Numbered from the stretch's first letter, positions 8,317 through 16,693 are shown. The stretch is 64,000 bases of DNA from Actinomycetospora soli (GCF_021026295.1 NZ_JAJNDA010000020.1:39381-103380), one strand, 5' to 3'. Notes: generated from the sequence alone by a model not told the origin. Translations and numbers: made by a program.

Positions 8317-9630
8317 ATGGCGAACCCGGAGCACCGGTTCGACGCGCTCGTGATCGGTGCCGGGGCCGGCGGCCTCTTCGCTGCCGCCCGCCTGTCGCAC
8401 CAGGGCTACCGGACGCTCGTGGTCGAGCGGCTCGACCGCGTCGGCGGCCGCGCCTCGAGCGAGGTGATCGACGGGTTCACCGTGAACAACGGGGCGATCG
8501 TCATCGAGGTCGGCGGTGTCACCGAGGAGACGTTCGCCGAGGTCGGGGCGCGGTTCGACGTCCGCCGTCCGAAGCCGCCGATCCTCTATCGGATCGGCGG
8601 CAAGGACGTGGACGTGACCGGCGGCGGCTGGGGCTTCCTGCTCTCCCAGCTCACCCGGCAGGGCGCGAAGCTGCTCGACGGGCTGGGTGCCGCCCGCACC
8701 GACGAGGGGATGCCGACCGGGTCACTCTCCACCGCCGACTGGATCCGGCGCTACACGTCGAACGAGAACGTGCACGGCATCTTCCGCAACATGTGCGGGT
8801 CGGTGTTCGCGGTCAGTTCCGAGGAGCTGCCCGCGCAGGTGTTCCTCACCTACTTCACGCGCAAGAGCGCCTTCAAGAAGTTCGGGTTCTGCCCCGAGGG
8901 CACGATCGGCATCTGGCAGGCGCTCGCCGAGGTCGTCGTCGGATGCGGCGGGGAGGTCTGGCTCGACAGCGAGGTCACCGACCTGCGCCTGCACGACGAC
9001 GGGTCGGTCGCCGGGGTGACCGTCGCGCGCCCCGGCGAGCAGGTCGAGGTGGACTGCCGGGTCGCGGTCAGCGACGTCGGGCCCGCCGCGACCGCCGACC
9101 TCGTCGGGCGGGAGCGCCTCGCCGCGGAGTACGTGGCGACGGTGGACACCACGCCGTGCTCGATGATCGTCGTCAACTTCGCGAGCCGGACGCCGCTGGT
9201 CGACGCACCGGGCCTGCTGTCGTTCGCGAAGACCCGGCGCATGGCCTACGTCGCGAACTTCACCGCCACCTGCCCGGAGACCGCGCCGGAGGGTTGGCAC
9301 CTCTACAACGGGACGTCGGTGCCCCAGCCCGCGACCGGTCCGTTCGACGAGGCCGCCGAGACCGAGCTGCTGCACCAGGACCTGCACGAGCAGATCCCCG
9401 GGTTCGCCGACGCCCGTATCCTCTCGACGTCGGTGTGGCGCGACGGCTGGCCGCCCCAGCGCGCCGTGGCGGGCTTCGACATCACGCACACCACGCCGGT
9501 GCCGAACCTGTGGAACGTCGGCGACGCCGTGAAGCAGTACGCCAACGGCGGCACGACCGCCTGTGCCGAGACGGCGAAGATCGTGGTCTCCGAGATCACC
9601 GCCCGGTACCCGGTCCCGGCGACGATCTGA
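8317..9630 (+). CDS. FAD-dependent oxidoreductase (phytoene desaturase/amine oxidase superfamily)
   Basis: This is a 437-residue FAD protein with the dinucleotide motif ALVIGAGAGGLFAAARL near the N-terminus, followed by VVERLDRVGGRASS, the second FAD-binding strand of the phytoene dehydrogenase-like group. The C-terminus has LWNVGDAVKQYANGGT, the usual closing FAD contact. The ATG at 8317 is preferred to one at 8293 because GAGGAGG at 8304-8310 is well spaced. It probably desaturates or oxidises a ring or polyprenoid-like intermediate; the substrate is unknown. Confidence 0.8.
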   Translation: MANPEHRFDALVIGAGAGGLFAAARLSHQGYRTLVVERLDRVGGRASSEVIDGFTVNNGAIVIEVGGVTEETFAEVGARFDVRRPKPPILYRIGGKDVDVTGGGWGFLLSQLTRQGAKLLDGLGAARTDEGMPTGSLSTADWIRRYTSNENVHGIFRNMCGSVFAVSSEELPAQVFLTYFTRKSAFKKFGFCPEGTIGIWQALAEVVVGCGGEVWLDSEVTDLRLHDDGSVAGVTVARPGEQVEVDCRVAVSDVGPAATADLVGRERLAAEYVATVDTTPCSMIVVNFASRTPLVDAPGLLSFAKTRRMAYVANFTATCPETAPEGWHLYNGTSVPQPATGPFDEAAETELLHQDLHEQIPGFADARILSTSVWRDGWPPQRAVAGFDITHTTPVPNLWNVGDAVKQYANGGTTACAETAKIVVSEITARYPVPATI

Positions 9631-9640
9631 GGTCGCCCGC

Positions 9641-9693
9641 GTCAGCCGTGGCCCACCACTGACGTCCGTCGTCAGCAGTGGGCCACGGCTGAC
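9641..9693. terminator. Long hairpin between convergent genes (repeat family copy A)
   Basis: A perfect 16-bp inverted repeat (GTCAGCCGTGGCCCAC at 9641-9656 with its complement at 9678-9693) encloses a second 6-bp stem, so nearly the whole 53 bases can fold. It separates the FAD oxidoreductase from the convergent ligase and could terminate both. The left arm occurs again at 16648 with a decayed right arm, so this is a dispersed palindromic sequence rather than a one-off terminator. Confidence 0.55.
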
Positions 9694-9699
9694 GGCGGC

Positions 9700-11406
9700 T
9701 CAGCCCGCCACCGGGGCGCGCTCGGCCACCATCCGGGCCAGCCGGAACTTCTGGATCTTCCCGGTCGGGGTGCTGGGCAGCTCCTCGGCGGTGAGGAACA
9801 CGACCCGGCGCGGGACCTTGAACCGCGCCAGCTGCTCCTTGCACAGCGCGATCAGCTCCTCGGCCTCGACCTCGGCGCCGGGCTTCCGGACGATGCACGC
9901 CACGCCGATCTCGCCCCACCGGTCGTCGGCCACGCCCACCGCGTAGGCCTGGCTGACGCCGGGGTGGCGGGAGAGGACCTCCTCGACCTCCTTCGGCATC
10001 ACGAGCTCGCCGCCGGACTTGTAGAGCTCCTTGCTGCGCCCGGTCAGCACGAGGTAGCGGTCCGCGCGGACGATGCCGAGGTCGCCCGAGCGCACCCACC
10101 CGTCGTCGGACAGCGCGAGTACGGTCTCCTCGGGCTTGCCCCAGAACCCGAGCATGTTCGTCGGCCCGCGCGCGGTGAGCTCGCCCTCCTGCCCGTCGGG
10201 CAACGGCTCGCCGTCGAACACGTCGATCGTGCGGAACTCGGTGAGGTCGCCGTCGCGCTCCGGGATTCCGGCGACGCCGGCCATCTTGACCCGGCCCACC
10301 GTCGTCGCCATGACCTCGAGCGGGTCCTCGGGCAGCGAGAGGGTCATGGCGCCGCCCTGCTCGGTCATGCCGTAGCCGGTGACGATCTCGTCGACCCCGA
10401 GGCCGTCGCGGACCTTCTCCCACAGCCACACCGGAGCCGGCGCCGCACCGGAGAGGATGGCGCGCAGGCTCGAGAGGTCGCGGGTGGCGAGGTCCGGGTG
10501 CTCGAGCAGGGCCACCGTCATCGTCGGGACGCAGAGGATGTCCGTGGCACGGTGGCGCTCGATGCCCTCGAGGTAGCGCCCGGGATCGAACGCGGTCTGC
10601 GGGACGATCGCGCCACCGACCATCATCGCCGCCATGAGGCCCTCGACGTAGCCGAACATGTGGTAGCAGGGCAGCGAGAACAGGATGCGGCGCCCGTCCC
10701 CGAAGGCGCGGGTCAGCGCGGAGGCGTAGCCGGTGCGCTGGCTCGCGTCGTGCGTGATCAGCACGCCCTTGGGCGAGCCGGTGGTGCCCGAGGTGTAGAG
10801 GATGTCCGCGACGTCGCCCGGCTCGGCGCCACGGCCGTCGGCGGCACCCGCGTGCGCGGTACCCAGGCTCTCCAGGTCGGCGACGGAGCGGACGCCGTCG
10901 CGGGTGCGCCCGTCGGTGGACAGCACGACCACCTCGCGCAGCTCCGGCAGCGCCGTCTGCTCGCCGCGGTCCCACCCGGGGGCGATCTCGTCGAGCATTC
11001 CGAGCTGGTCGAGGCCCATGAACCCGGTCATCGTCACGAGGACCTGGCACGCCGACTGCTCGAGCACGTAGCGCAGCTCGTCGGTGCGGTAGAGGTAGTT
11101 GAACGGCACCGCGACCGCCCCCGCCCGCGCAACGGCGAACTTCAGCGGCACGAACTCGAGGTAGTTGGCCATGACGATCCCGACCCGGTCGCCCGGGCGG
11201 ACACCCAGTGCCGCCAGACCGTCGGCGAGACGGCGCGACCAGGCGTCGGTCTCGGCGTAGGTGACCGTGCGGTCGTCGGTGATGACGAAGGGGCGCTCAC
11301 CGAATTCGCCCGCGAGCTGCGCGAGCCGCTCGTGCAACGTCATCGGGGTCCAGACGGGGAACCGGCGACGCAGGGCGTCCCGGCGCTCGTCGAGGCTCTC
11401 GGTCAT
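9700..11406 (-). CDS. AMP-dependent acyl-CoA ligase (second)
   Basis: This 568-residue ANL-superfamily adenylating enzyme has the P-loop YTSGTTGSPKGVLITHD (about 202-218), GYGMTEQGG, the SGDLG motif, the hinge GRSKELYKSGGELVMPKEVE and the C-terminal PTGKIQKFRLA with its catalytic lysine. It would form acyl-CoA or aryl-CoA from a free acid. The ATG at 11406 has AGGAG upstream at 11416-11422. It is a single-gene unit running left from operator site 4, and differs enough from the ligase at 2300 to suggest a different acid substrate. Confidence 0.9.
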   Translation of the reverse strand: MTESLDERRDALRRRFPVWTPMTLHERLAQLAGEFGERPFVITDDRTVTYAETDAWSRRLADGLAALGVRPGDRVGIVMANYLEFVPLKFAVARAGAVAVPFNYLYRTDELRYVLEQSACQVLVTMTGFMGLDQLGMLDEIAPGWDRGEQTALPELREVVVLSTDGRTRDGVRSVADLESLGTAHAGAADGRGAEPGDVADILYTSGTTGSPKGVLITHDASQRTGYASALTRAFGDGRRILFSLPCYHMFGYVEGLMAAMMVGGAIVPQTAFDPGRYLEGIERHRATDILCVPTMTVALLEHPDLATRDLSSLRAILSGAAPAPVWLWEKVRDGLGVDEIVTGYGMTEQGGAMTLSLPEDPLEVMATTVGRVKMAGVAGIPERDGDLTEFRTIDVFDGEPLPDGQEGELTARGPTNMLGFWGKPEETVLALSDDGWVRSGDLGIVRADRYLVLTGRSKELYKSGGELVMPKEVEEVLSRHPGVSQAYAVGVADDRWGEIGVACIVRKPGAEVEAEELIALCKEQLARFKVPRRVVFLTAEELPSTPTGKIQKFRLARMVAERAPVAG

Positions 11407-11440
11407 GCAGCACCCACTCCTGATCGTTGGCCCCCGGTTC

Positions 11441-11458
11441 TTTTAATCAAGAGTAGAG
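11441..11458. promoter_or_regulatory. Operator site 4
   Basis: TTTTAATCAAGAGTAGAG matches 14 of 18 consensus positions and lies 35-52 bases upstream of the leftward ligase ATG. It is one of the weaker members of the set. Confidence 0.6.
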
Positions 11459-11529
11459 AAGAGATGTGGGCCGGACCATGTCCAGTTCCGTCACGTGATC
11501 GCCACGGGTGGTGACGACGTCGGTGGTCC

Positions 11530-11596
11530 CAAGATCTGATCGAGCCGCGCGATGTGATCGCTGGGCGATCACATTGCGCGGCTCGTCGGGATCTTG
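11530..11596 (+). repeat. 67-bp palindromic element, copy 1 (isolated)
   Basis: The element begins CAAGATC and ends GGGATCTTG, with an inner palindrome near GCGATGTGATCGCTGGGCGA. It has exactly the same 67-bp length as the six copies at 34.7-36.4 kb and the same orientation as the four left-hand ones. No nuclease-like gene is beside this copy. Confidence 0.85.
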
Positions 11597-11640
11597 GTCG
11601 CCCGGCGCCCGGTCGCCTGGTCGTGGCGAGCTCACCCACC

Positions 11641-11975
11641 CCGAGCCACCTTGTCGCGGCGAGCTCACTCACTCCGGCCACCTTGTCGTTGTGAATCACC
11701 GCGACAAGGCGGGACGCCGGCGCTGGAAGCCCGCGACAAGGCGGGGTGGCCGGACCCGCGCGGACCGGACCGCAGGCCGCCCCGGCCACCTTGTCGTTGT
11801 GAGCTCACCCGCCCCGGCCACCCTGTCGTTGTGAATCACCGCGACAAGGCGGGACGCAGGCACTGGAAGCCCGCGACAAGGTGGCCGGGGCCGTGACTCA
11901 CCGCGACAAGGCGGGGCGCAGGCGTCGAGAGCCCGCGACAAGGCGGGGCGCAGGCGCCGGAAGCCCGCGACAAGG
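11641..11975. repeat. Cluster of CGACAAGG repeats with 32-bp period
   Basis: CGACAAGG or its complement recurs about ten times. Successive direct copies beginning at 11701/11733, 11841/11873 and 11903/11935/11967 are 32 bp apart. The sequence between them is also conserved (GGCGGGACGC then GGAAGCCC), so whole 32-bp units are repeated. Two approximately 70-bp blocks (about 11677-11747 and 11817-11885) are near duplicates, each starting with the inverted CCTTGTCG or CCCTGTCG. With the 67-bp element, this fills the gene-free stretch 11459-11989. Confidence 0.8.
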
Positions 11976-11989
11976 CCCCGGGGAGCCGC

Positions 11990-12748
11990 CTACCGCGCCC
12001 GCACTGCTCGGACCAGCCGCTCCGCCGCCCCGTCCGCCAGGTGCTCCACGACGACGTCGGTCTCCAGCGCCAACCCGTCCTCGAGCGGCAGCCGCAGCCC
12101 CTCGTGCACCAGACGCTTGGTGCGGGCCACAGCCTGGGGATCGCGGCTCGCCAACCGGGCCACCACGGCGTCGACCATCGCCTCGAACTCCTCGGCCGGC
12201 GCGGAGCGGTAGGCCAGCCCCCACTCGACGGCCTGCCGGCCGGAGAGCCGGTCGCCGAGCAGGATGTGCCCGAGCGCCCGCTGCGGGCCGACCAACCGCG
12301 GCAACCGCTGCGACCCGCCGCCCCCGGGCACCTGGCCGACGGCGAGGTGGTTGTCGGCGATCACCGCGTCGTCGCGGACCAGCGCGATGTCGCTGGCCTG
12401 CATGAACTCGAAGCCGCCCGCCATCGCGTGGCCCTCGACCACCGACACCACCGGCACCGGCAGCGTGGCGACCACAGCGCAGGCGCGCCCGAAGCGCTCG
12501 AAGAGCACCCGCAGCGCCGACGGCCCGTCCGCCGCCAGCCGGGCCACCTCGTCGACGTCGCCCCCGGCGCAGAACGTGCCCCCGGCGCCCCGCACGACGA
12601 TGACCGCGACCCCACCCGCCAGCGAGACCAGCGCGTCGTGCAGCCCGTCGGCGAGACCGATCGTCACGGCGTTGCGCGCGTGCGGCCGGTTCAGCGTCAC
12701 GTGGCCGACGCGCCCCTCCACCCGCGTGCGGACCGGGGCGTCCGACAT
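11990..12748 (-). CDS. Enoyl-CoA hydratase/isomerase (crotonase)
   Basis: This 252-residue crotonase-fold protein has both oxyanion-hole segments, GTFCAGGD at about 57-64 and GHAMAGGFEF at about 104-113. It starts MSDAPVRTRVEGRVGHVTLN, with ATG at 12748 and GAGGAGG-like sequence upstream. It runs left from operator site 5. Hydration of a trans-2-enoyl-CoA is the default assignment, but isomerase or ring-hydrolase activity in the same fold cannot be excluded. Confidence 0.85.
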   Translation of the reverse strand: MSDAPVRTRVEGRVGHVTLNRPHARNAVTIGLADGLHDALVSLAGGVAVIVVRGAGGTFCAGGDVDEVARLAADGPSALRVLFERFGRACAVVATLPVPVVSVVEGHAMAGGFEFMQASDIALVRDDAVIADNHLAVGQVPGGGGSQRLPRLVGPQRALGHILLGDRLSGRQAVEWGLAYRSAPAEEFEAMVDAVVARLASRDPQAVARTKRLVHEGLRLPLEDGLALETDVVVEHLADGAAERLVRAVRAR

Positions 12749-12772
12749 GGGAGACCTCCTCGTCGAGCTATG

Positions 12773-12790
12773 TTCTAATCTGGATTAGAA
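12773..12790. promoter_or_regulatory. Operator site 5 (best palindrome, divergent promoter)
   Basis: TTCTAATCTGGATTAGAA is a perfect inverted repeat around the central TG, and the symmetry extends one base further on each side (GTTCTAATCTGGATTAGAAC, 12772-12791). It separates the leftward crotonase from the rightward operon encoding the SnoaL-crotonase fusion and the Rieske dioxygenase. This is the reference site for the island's consensus. Confidence 0.85.
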
Positions 12791-12810
12791 CTGTAGCCGA
12801 GGGAGTGCCG

Positions 12811-14028
12811 ATGTCCGACCGCGAGAAGCTCGCGCGCACGCTCTACGACGCGCTCGCCGCGGGCGACGCCGCCACGCTCGCCGACCTGCTCCACCCGGAC
12901 TTCGTCGGTGAGACGACGGAGGGCCTGCCCCTCGACCTGGGCGGTCGCCACACCGGCCCCGAGGCGATGACGCAGGACTTCTGGTGGGCGATCGGGCGTA
13001 ACTACCGGGCGCGCGCCGAGCCGGAGCGGATGCTCCCCCTCGCCGACGGCGGGCTCGTCGTCCTCGGCCGCTACACCGGCAGCGCCCGCGACGGCGGCGC
13101 CCCGCTGGACGCGGCCTTCGCGCACGTCCTGACCTTCGACGACGACCGGATCGTCGGGCTCGCGCAGTACACCGACAGCGCCCGCTGGGCGGCCGCGCTC
13201 CCCGCGCCGCCTGCCGGGCAGCGCCCGCTGCGGGTGGTCGAGTACGAGGTCGACGGCGGGGTGGCGACGGTTCGGCTGAACCGGCCCGACGCCGGGAACG
13301 CGATCGACCCGACCATGGTCGAGGACCTCTACGAGGCGTCCTTCCGGGCGGGCGCCGACCCTGCGGTGCGCGCCGTCCTGATCTGCGGGGCCGGGAGGAA
13401 CCTCAGCGTCGGCGGCGACCTGCCGTTCTTCGCGCACACCGACGACGCCGAGCGCGCCTCTCGCCTGCGGCAGATGACCGACCTCTACCACCTGGCGCTC
13501 GACCGGTTCGCCGCGCTCGACGTCCCCGTCGTGTGTGCGGTGCGCGGCGCCGCGGCCGGTGGCGGGATGGGCCTCGCGCACGTCGCCGACATCGTGGTCG
13601 CCGCCGAGGACGCGGCCTTCGTACTCGGCTACGGCGCGATCGGGCTGGCCATCGACGGCGCGAACAGCTGGTACCTGCCCCGCGTGGTCGGGATGCGGCG
13701 GGCGCAGGAGATGTTCCTGCTCAACCGTCGCCTCGACGGGCGGGAGGCGTACGAGTGGGGCCTCGTCACCGAGGTCCTGCCCGCCGACCAGGTCGAGACG
13801 CGCGCCCGCGCCCTCGCCGACCGCCTCGCCGCCGGACCCACCGCCGCGTTCGGGCGGATGCGGCGGCTGCTCCGAGCCAGCTGGCAGACCGAGCTCTCCG
13901 AGCAGCTGGTGGCCGAGACCGCCGAGATGAGCGCGGCCGGGGCCACCGCCGACGCGGGCGAGGGCATCCGGGCCTTCGTCGCCAAGCGTCGTCCCGTGTT
14001 CCGTGGGCACGCAGGAGGAGACCGTTGA
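12811..14028 (+). CDS. SnoaL-like/crotonase fusion protein
   Basis: This 405-residue protein has two domains. Residues 1 to about 130 look like a SnoaL/NTF2-like cone fold (MSDREKLARTLYDALAAGD, then DLLHPDF and a DDDRIVGLAQYTDS end). After a proline-rich linker, a complete enoyl-CoA hydratase domain follows (VATVRLNRPDAGNAID; oxyanion segment AAAGGGMGL near residue 246). I know the two domains as separate proteins; the fusion suggests successive steps or a binding module. ATG 12811 is chosen over GTG 12805 because of GAGGGAG at 12799-12805. Its TGA overlaps the TTG start of the Rieske alpha subunit. Confidence 0.82.
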   Translation: MSDREKLARTLYDALAAGDAATLADLLHPDFVGETTEGLPLDLGGRHTGPEAMTQDFWWAIGRNYRARAEPERMLPLADGGLVVLGRYTGSARDGGAPLDAAFAHVLTFDDDRIVGLAQYTDSARWAAALPAPPAGQRPLRVVEYEVDGGVATVRLNRPDAGNAIDPTMVEDLYEASFRAGADPAVRAVLICGAGRNLSVGGDLPFFAHTDDAERASRLRQMTDLYHLALDRFAALDVPVVCAVRGAAAGGGMGLAHVADIVVAAEDAAFVLGYGAIGLAIDGANSWYLPRVVGMRRAQEMFLLNRRLDGREAYEWGLVTEVLPADQVETRARALADRLAAGPTAAFGRMRRLLRASWQTELSEQLVAETAEMSAAGATADAGEGIRAFVAKRRPVFRGHAGGDR

Positions 14029-15281
14029 CCACCACCACCGACCTCCGGTCACGGGTCGAGCCCGACCGGGTCCACGGGTCGCTCTACACCGACCCCGCGA
14101 TCTACGCGCAGGAGCTCGAGCGCATCTGGTACACGACGTGGGTCTACGTCGGGCACACCAGTGAGATCCCGCAGCCCAACGACTACGTCCGCAAGAACAT
14201 CGGCCCGCAGCAGGTGGTACTCACCCGCGACCGCACCGGGGCGATCCACGTCCTGCACAACCGGTGCTCGCACCGCGGGAACCTCGTCTGCGACGCCGAC
14301 CGCGGCAACTCCTCGTCGTTCCGCTGCCCGTACCACGGGTGGACGTTCGCGAACACGGGCGAGCTCCTCGGGTTCCCGTTCAACCAGGGCTACGGGGGTG
14401 CGCAGGCGAAGGAGCGGCTCGCCGGACTCGGCGCCGCCCCCCGCGTCGAGAGCTACCGCGGCTTCGTCTTCGCGAGCCTCGCCGCCGAGGGCCCGACCCT
14501 GCGCGAGCACCTCGGCGCGGCCGCCGAGCGCATCGACCAGCTGTGTCGCCTCTCCCCCGAGGGCGAGGTGGAGCTGACGGCGGGCTGGGTCCGCCACGAG
14601 GTCACCGCGAACTGGAAGATGCTCGTCGAGAACGAGACCGACGGCTACCACCCGCAGTTCGTGCACTCGTCGATCTTCTCGATCTCCGGCAGCGGGATCG
14701 GCGCGCTCTACAGCGACAAGTCGACCGCGGTGACCCGCGCCCTGGGCGGCGGGCACTCGGAGAACGACCTGAGCCCCGAGTTCCGCAAGCTCGGCGTCCC
14801 CATGGGGTGGGCCGGCACCCCGGAGGCGAGGATTCCGGACTACGCGGCCGCGATGCGCGCGGCGTACGGGAAGGAGACCGGCGACGAGATCATGATCAAC
14901 GGGTCACCCCACGTCATGATCTTCCCGAACCTCTTCATCGCCGAGATCCAGCTCTTCGTCATCCAGCCGCTCGCGGTCGACCGCACCGTCCAGCACGTCA
15001 CGGCCATCCAGTTCGCCGGCGCGCCCGACCTCAACCGCCGGCTGGTCACCCAGTGCGTCGGCTCCGTCGGCCCCGCCGGGATGCTGCTCGCCGACGACGC
15101 CGAGATGTACGAGCGCAACCAGCGCGGCGTCGCCCAGCGGCAACCGGAGTGGCTCGACCTCAGCCGGGGCCTCCAGCGCGAGCGCACCGACGAGCGCGGG
15201 TTCACCGTCGGGACCGCCACCGACGAGACGTCGATGCGCGCGATGTGGGCGCACTACCTCACGCTCATGGACCCGGCATGA
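14025..15281 (+). CDS. Rieske ring-hydroxylating dioxygenase, alpha subunit
   Basis: The predicted 418-residue oxygenase subunit has the Rieske ligands Cys81, His83, Cys101 and His104 (C-x-H-x17-C-x2-H, ending CPYHGW) and the mononuclear iron motif ETDGYHPQFVH (about 204-214). It would insert O2 into an aromatic ring together with the beta subunit encoded directly downstream. The start is a TTG that overlaps the previous stop (TTGA), supported by GGAGGAG six bases upstream. No ferredoxin or reductase lies in this operon, so electron donors must come from elsewhere, possibly the IacF-like reductase at 33734. The substrate is unknown. Confidence 0.9.
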   Translation: MTTTTDLRSRVEPDRVHGSLYTDPAIYAQELERIWYTTWVYVGHTSEIPQPNDYVRKNIGPQQVVLTRDRTGAIHVLHNRCSHRGNLVCDADRGNSSSFRCPYHGWTFANTGELLGFPFNQGYGGAQAKERLAGLGAAPRVESYRGFVFASLAAEGPTLREHLGAAAERIDQLCRLSPEGEVELTAGWVRHEVTANWKMLVENETDGYHPQFVHSSIFSISGSGIGALYSDKSTAVTRALGGGHSENDLSPEFRKLGVPMGWAGTPEARIPDYAAAMRAAYGKETGDEIMINGSPHVMIFPNLFIAEIQLFVIQPLAVDRTVQHVTAIQFAGAPDLNRRLVTQCVGSVGPAGMLLADDAEMYERNQRGVAQRQPEWLDLSRGLQRERTDERGFTVGTATDETSMRAMWAHYLTLMDPA

Positions 15282-15766
15282 CCGCCGTCGAGGAGGGCAC
15301 GATCGCGCTCGCCGAGGCCGCGGCGTTCCTCTACCGGGAGGCGCGCCTGGCCGACGCCTGGGAGCTCGAGGCGTGGGAGGCGCTCTGGACCGACGACGCG
15401 ACCTACCACGTCCCGGTCGACGACGCCCAGGACCCACGGACTCACATGTCGATCATCTTCGACAACCGGAACCGCATCGCCACCCGCATCAAGCAGCTGC
15501 AGACCGGCAAGCGCCACTCCCAACGACCGCTCTCCCGGCTGTGCCGCTCGGTCACCAACGTCGAGGTCCTCGGGCAGGAGGGCACGGACACCGTCGTCAC
15601 CTCGGTGGTGCAGGTCCTGGAGTCCCGCGACCGCGGCTCGACGTGGTGGGTGGGCCGCGTGACCCACCGGCTGCGCCGGGTCGACGGCGAGCTGCGGATG
15701 GCGGGCAAGAAGGTCGTGCTCGTCGACTCCGACCGCGCGCTGCCCTCGATGTCGTTCCTGCTCTGA
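15278..15766 (+). CDS. Ring-hydroxylating dioxygenase, beta subunit
   Basis: This 162-residue small subunit of the SnoaL-like cone fold has the family pattern FLYREARLADAWELEAWEAL, then TYHVPV and a C-terminal VLVDSDRALPSMSFLL. It starts at the ATG that overlaps the alpha-subunit stop (ATGA), so the two would be made in equal amounts and assemble as alpha3beta3. Its TGA in turn overlaps the ATG of a 77-residue protein gene. Confidence 0.9.
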   Translation: MTAVEEGTIALAEAAAFLYREARLADAWELEAWEALWTDDATYHVPVDDAQDPRTHMSIIFDNRNRIATRIKQLQTGKRHSQRPLSRLCRSVTNVEVLGQEGTDTVVTSVVQVLESRDRGSTWWVGRVTHRLRRVDGELRMAGKKVVLVDSDRALPSMSFLL

Positions 15767-15999
15767 TGGACGACGACGGGTTGGTGGCCAGCGAGTTCGC
15801 CACCGTGCGGGTCTCGCTCGACACGCAGGGCAACAGCCCTCGGCTGCGCCTCGAGGACCTCCGGTCCGGCGCCGTGCGGTTCCTCGACGCGCTGGAGCTC
15901 GAGTCGATCGTCTGGGCGCCCGAGGGCTTCCTGCGCGAGCTGCTCGACCCGTCCCGGCACCGGTGGCGTGACGACGGGTCCGCGGGCGGCGGACCGTAG
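15766..15999 (+). CDS. Small protein of unknown function after the dioxygenase genes
   Basis: This 77-residue protein starts MDDDGLVASEFATVRVSLDT and is translationally coupled to the dioxygenase beta subunit (TGATG overlap). It has no membrane segment or cysteine and looks like a compact beta-rich protein. I do not recognise a characterised family. Its position suggests an accessory role for the dioxygenase. The stop codon TAG is also the first part of the TAGGCT -10-like box of the TetR gene at 16009. Confidence 0.75.
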   Translation: MDDDGLVASEFATVRVSLDTQGNSPRLRLEDLRSGAVRFLDALELESIVWAPEGFLRELLDPSRHRWRDDGSAGGGP

Positions 16000-16008
16000 G
16001 CTCCGGCC

Positions 16009-16629
16009 GTGGCACGAGAACGGCCCGGGCCGGTGCGCGAGGGAGCGAAGTCCGCGCGGACGCGGGAGCGCATCCTGCTCGCCGCCGCCCAGGTGCTGAG
16101 CCGGAAGGGCTACGCCGGGACCCGGCTCTCCGACGTCGCCACGCTCGCCGAGGTCCAGGCGCCCGCCGTCTACTACTACTGGACCTCGCGCGAGGAGCTG
16201 CTCGAGGAGGTCGTCACCGTCGGCCAGCGGGCCACCATGGAGCACGTCGTCGCATCCATGGAGGCGCTGCCCGTCGGCACCCCGGCGATGGAGCGGATCG
16301 CCCGCGCGGTCGCCGCGCACCTCGAGGTGGTCCTCGGCCGCTCGGACTTCTCCCAGGCCGCGATCCGCAACGCCGGACAGCTCCCCGCCGACATCCGCGA
16401 ACGCCAGCTCGTCGGGCAGCGGGAGTACGCGGACGTCTGGCGCCGGCTCGTCGAGGAGGCCGTCGCCGCCGGGGAGATGTCCCCCGACGTCGACACCCGG
16501 GCCGCCCGGATGCTCGTGCTCGGCGCGCTCAACTGGGCGCCGGAGTGGTGGGACCCGGAGCGCAACCCGCTGGAGGAGGTCGTCGCGATCACCCAGCGGA
16601 TCGTGCGCCGGGGTCTCCGCCCGTCCTGA
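16009..16629 (+). CDS. TetR-family regulator (paralogue 1)
   Basis: This 206-residue repressor-type protein has an N-terminal helix-turn-helix (ARTRERILLAAAQVLSRKGY, then TRLSDVATLAEVQAPAVYYY at about 39-58). The HTH closely resembles that of the TetR protein at 22092, sharing GYAGTRLSDVA, VQAP and YYY. The GTG at 16009 lies six bases after TAGGCT (15997-16002), so it is predicted to be leaderless. It is a prime candidate to bind the TTCTAATC-NN-GATTAGAA operators. It follows the dioxygenase operon with only nine bases between, yet appears to have its own promoter. Confidence 0.88.
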   Translation: MARERPGPVREGAKSARTRERILLAAAQVLSRKGYAGTRLSDVATLAEVQAPAVYYYWTSREELLEEVVTVGQRATMEHVVASMEALPVGTPAMERIARAVAAHLEVVLGRSDFSQAAIRNAGQLPADIRERQLVGQREYADVWRRLVEEAVAAGEMSPDVDTRAARMLVLGALNWAPEWWDPERNPLEEVVAITQRIVRRGLRPS

Positions 16630-16647
16630 CGGCGGGTGCGGGTGCGG

Positions 16648-16693
16648 GTCAGCCGTGGCCCACCGCTGACGCTGGACGTCAGCAGGTCGCCAC
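16648..16693 (+). repeat. Decayed copy of the 9641 palindrome
   Basis: GTCAGCCGTGGCCCACC and the following CTGACG match the left part of the hairpin at 9641. The right arm has diverged (AGCAGGTCGCCAC), so the long stem is lost. It lies between the TetR stop and the thiolase promoter. Confidence 0.55.

Noticed and set aside
11641..11975. Possible CRISPR array (32-bp period)
   Set aside because: The supposed spacers are as conserved as the repeats, units occur only in pairs or triplets with inverted copies, and there are no cas genes.
12772..12791. Known KstR or KstR2 operator
   Set aside because: The half-site is CTAATC/GATTAG rather than the AAC/GTT core of KstR or the CAAG/CTTG core of KstR2, so control by those steroid regulators is not supported.
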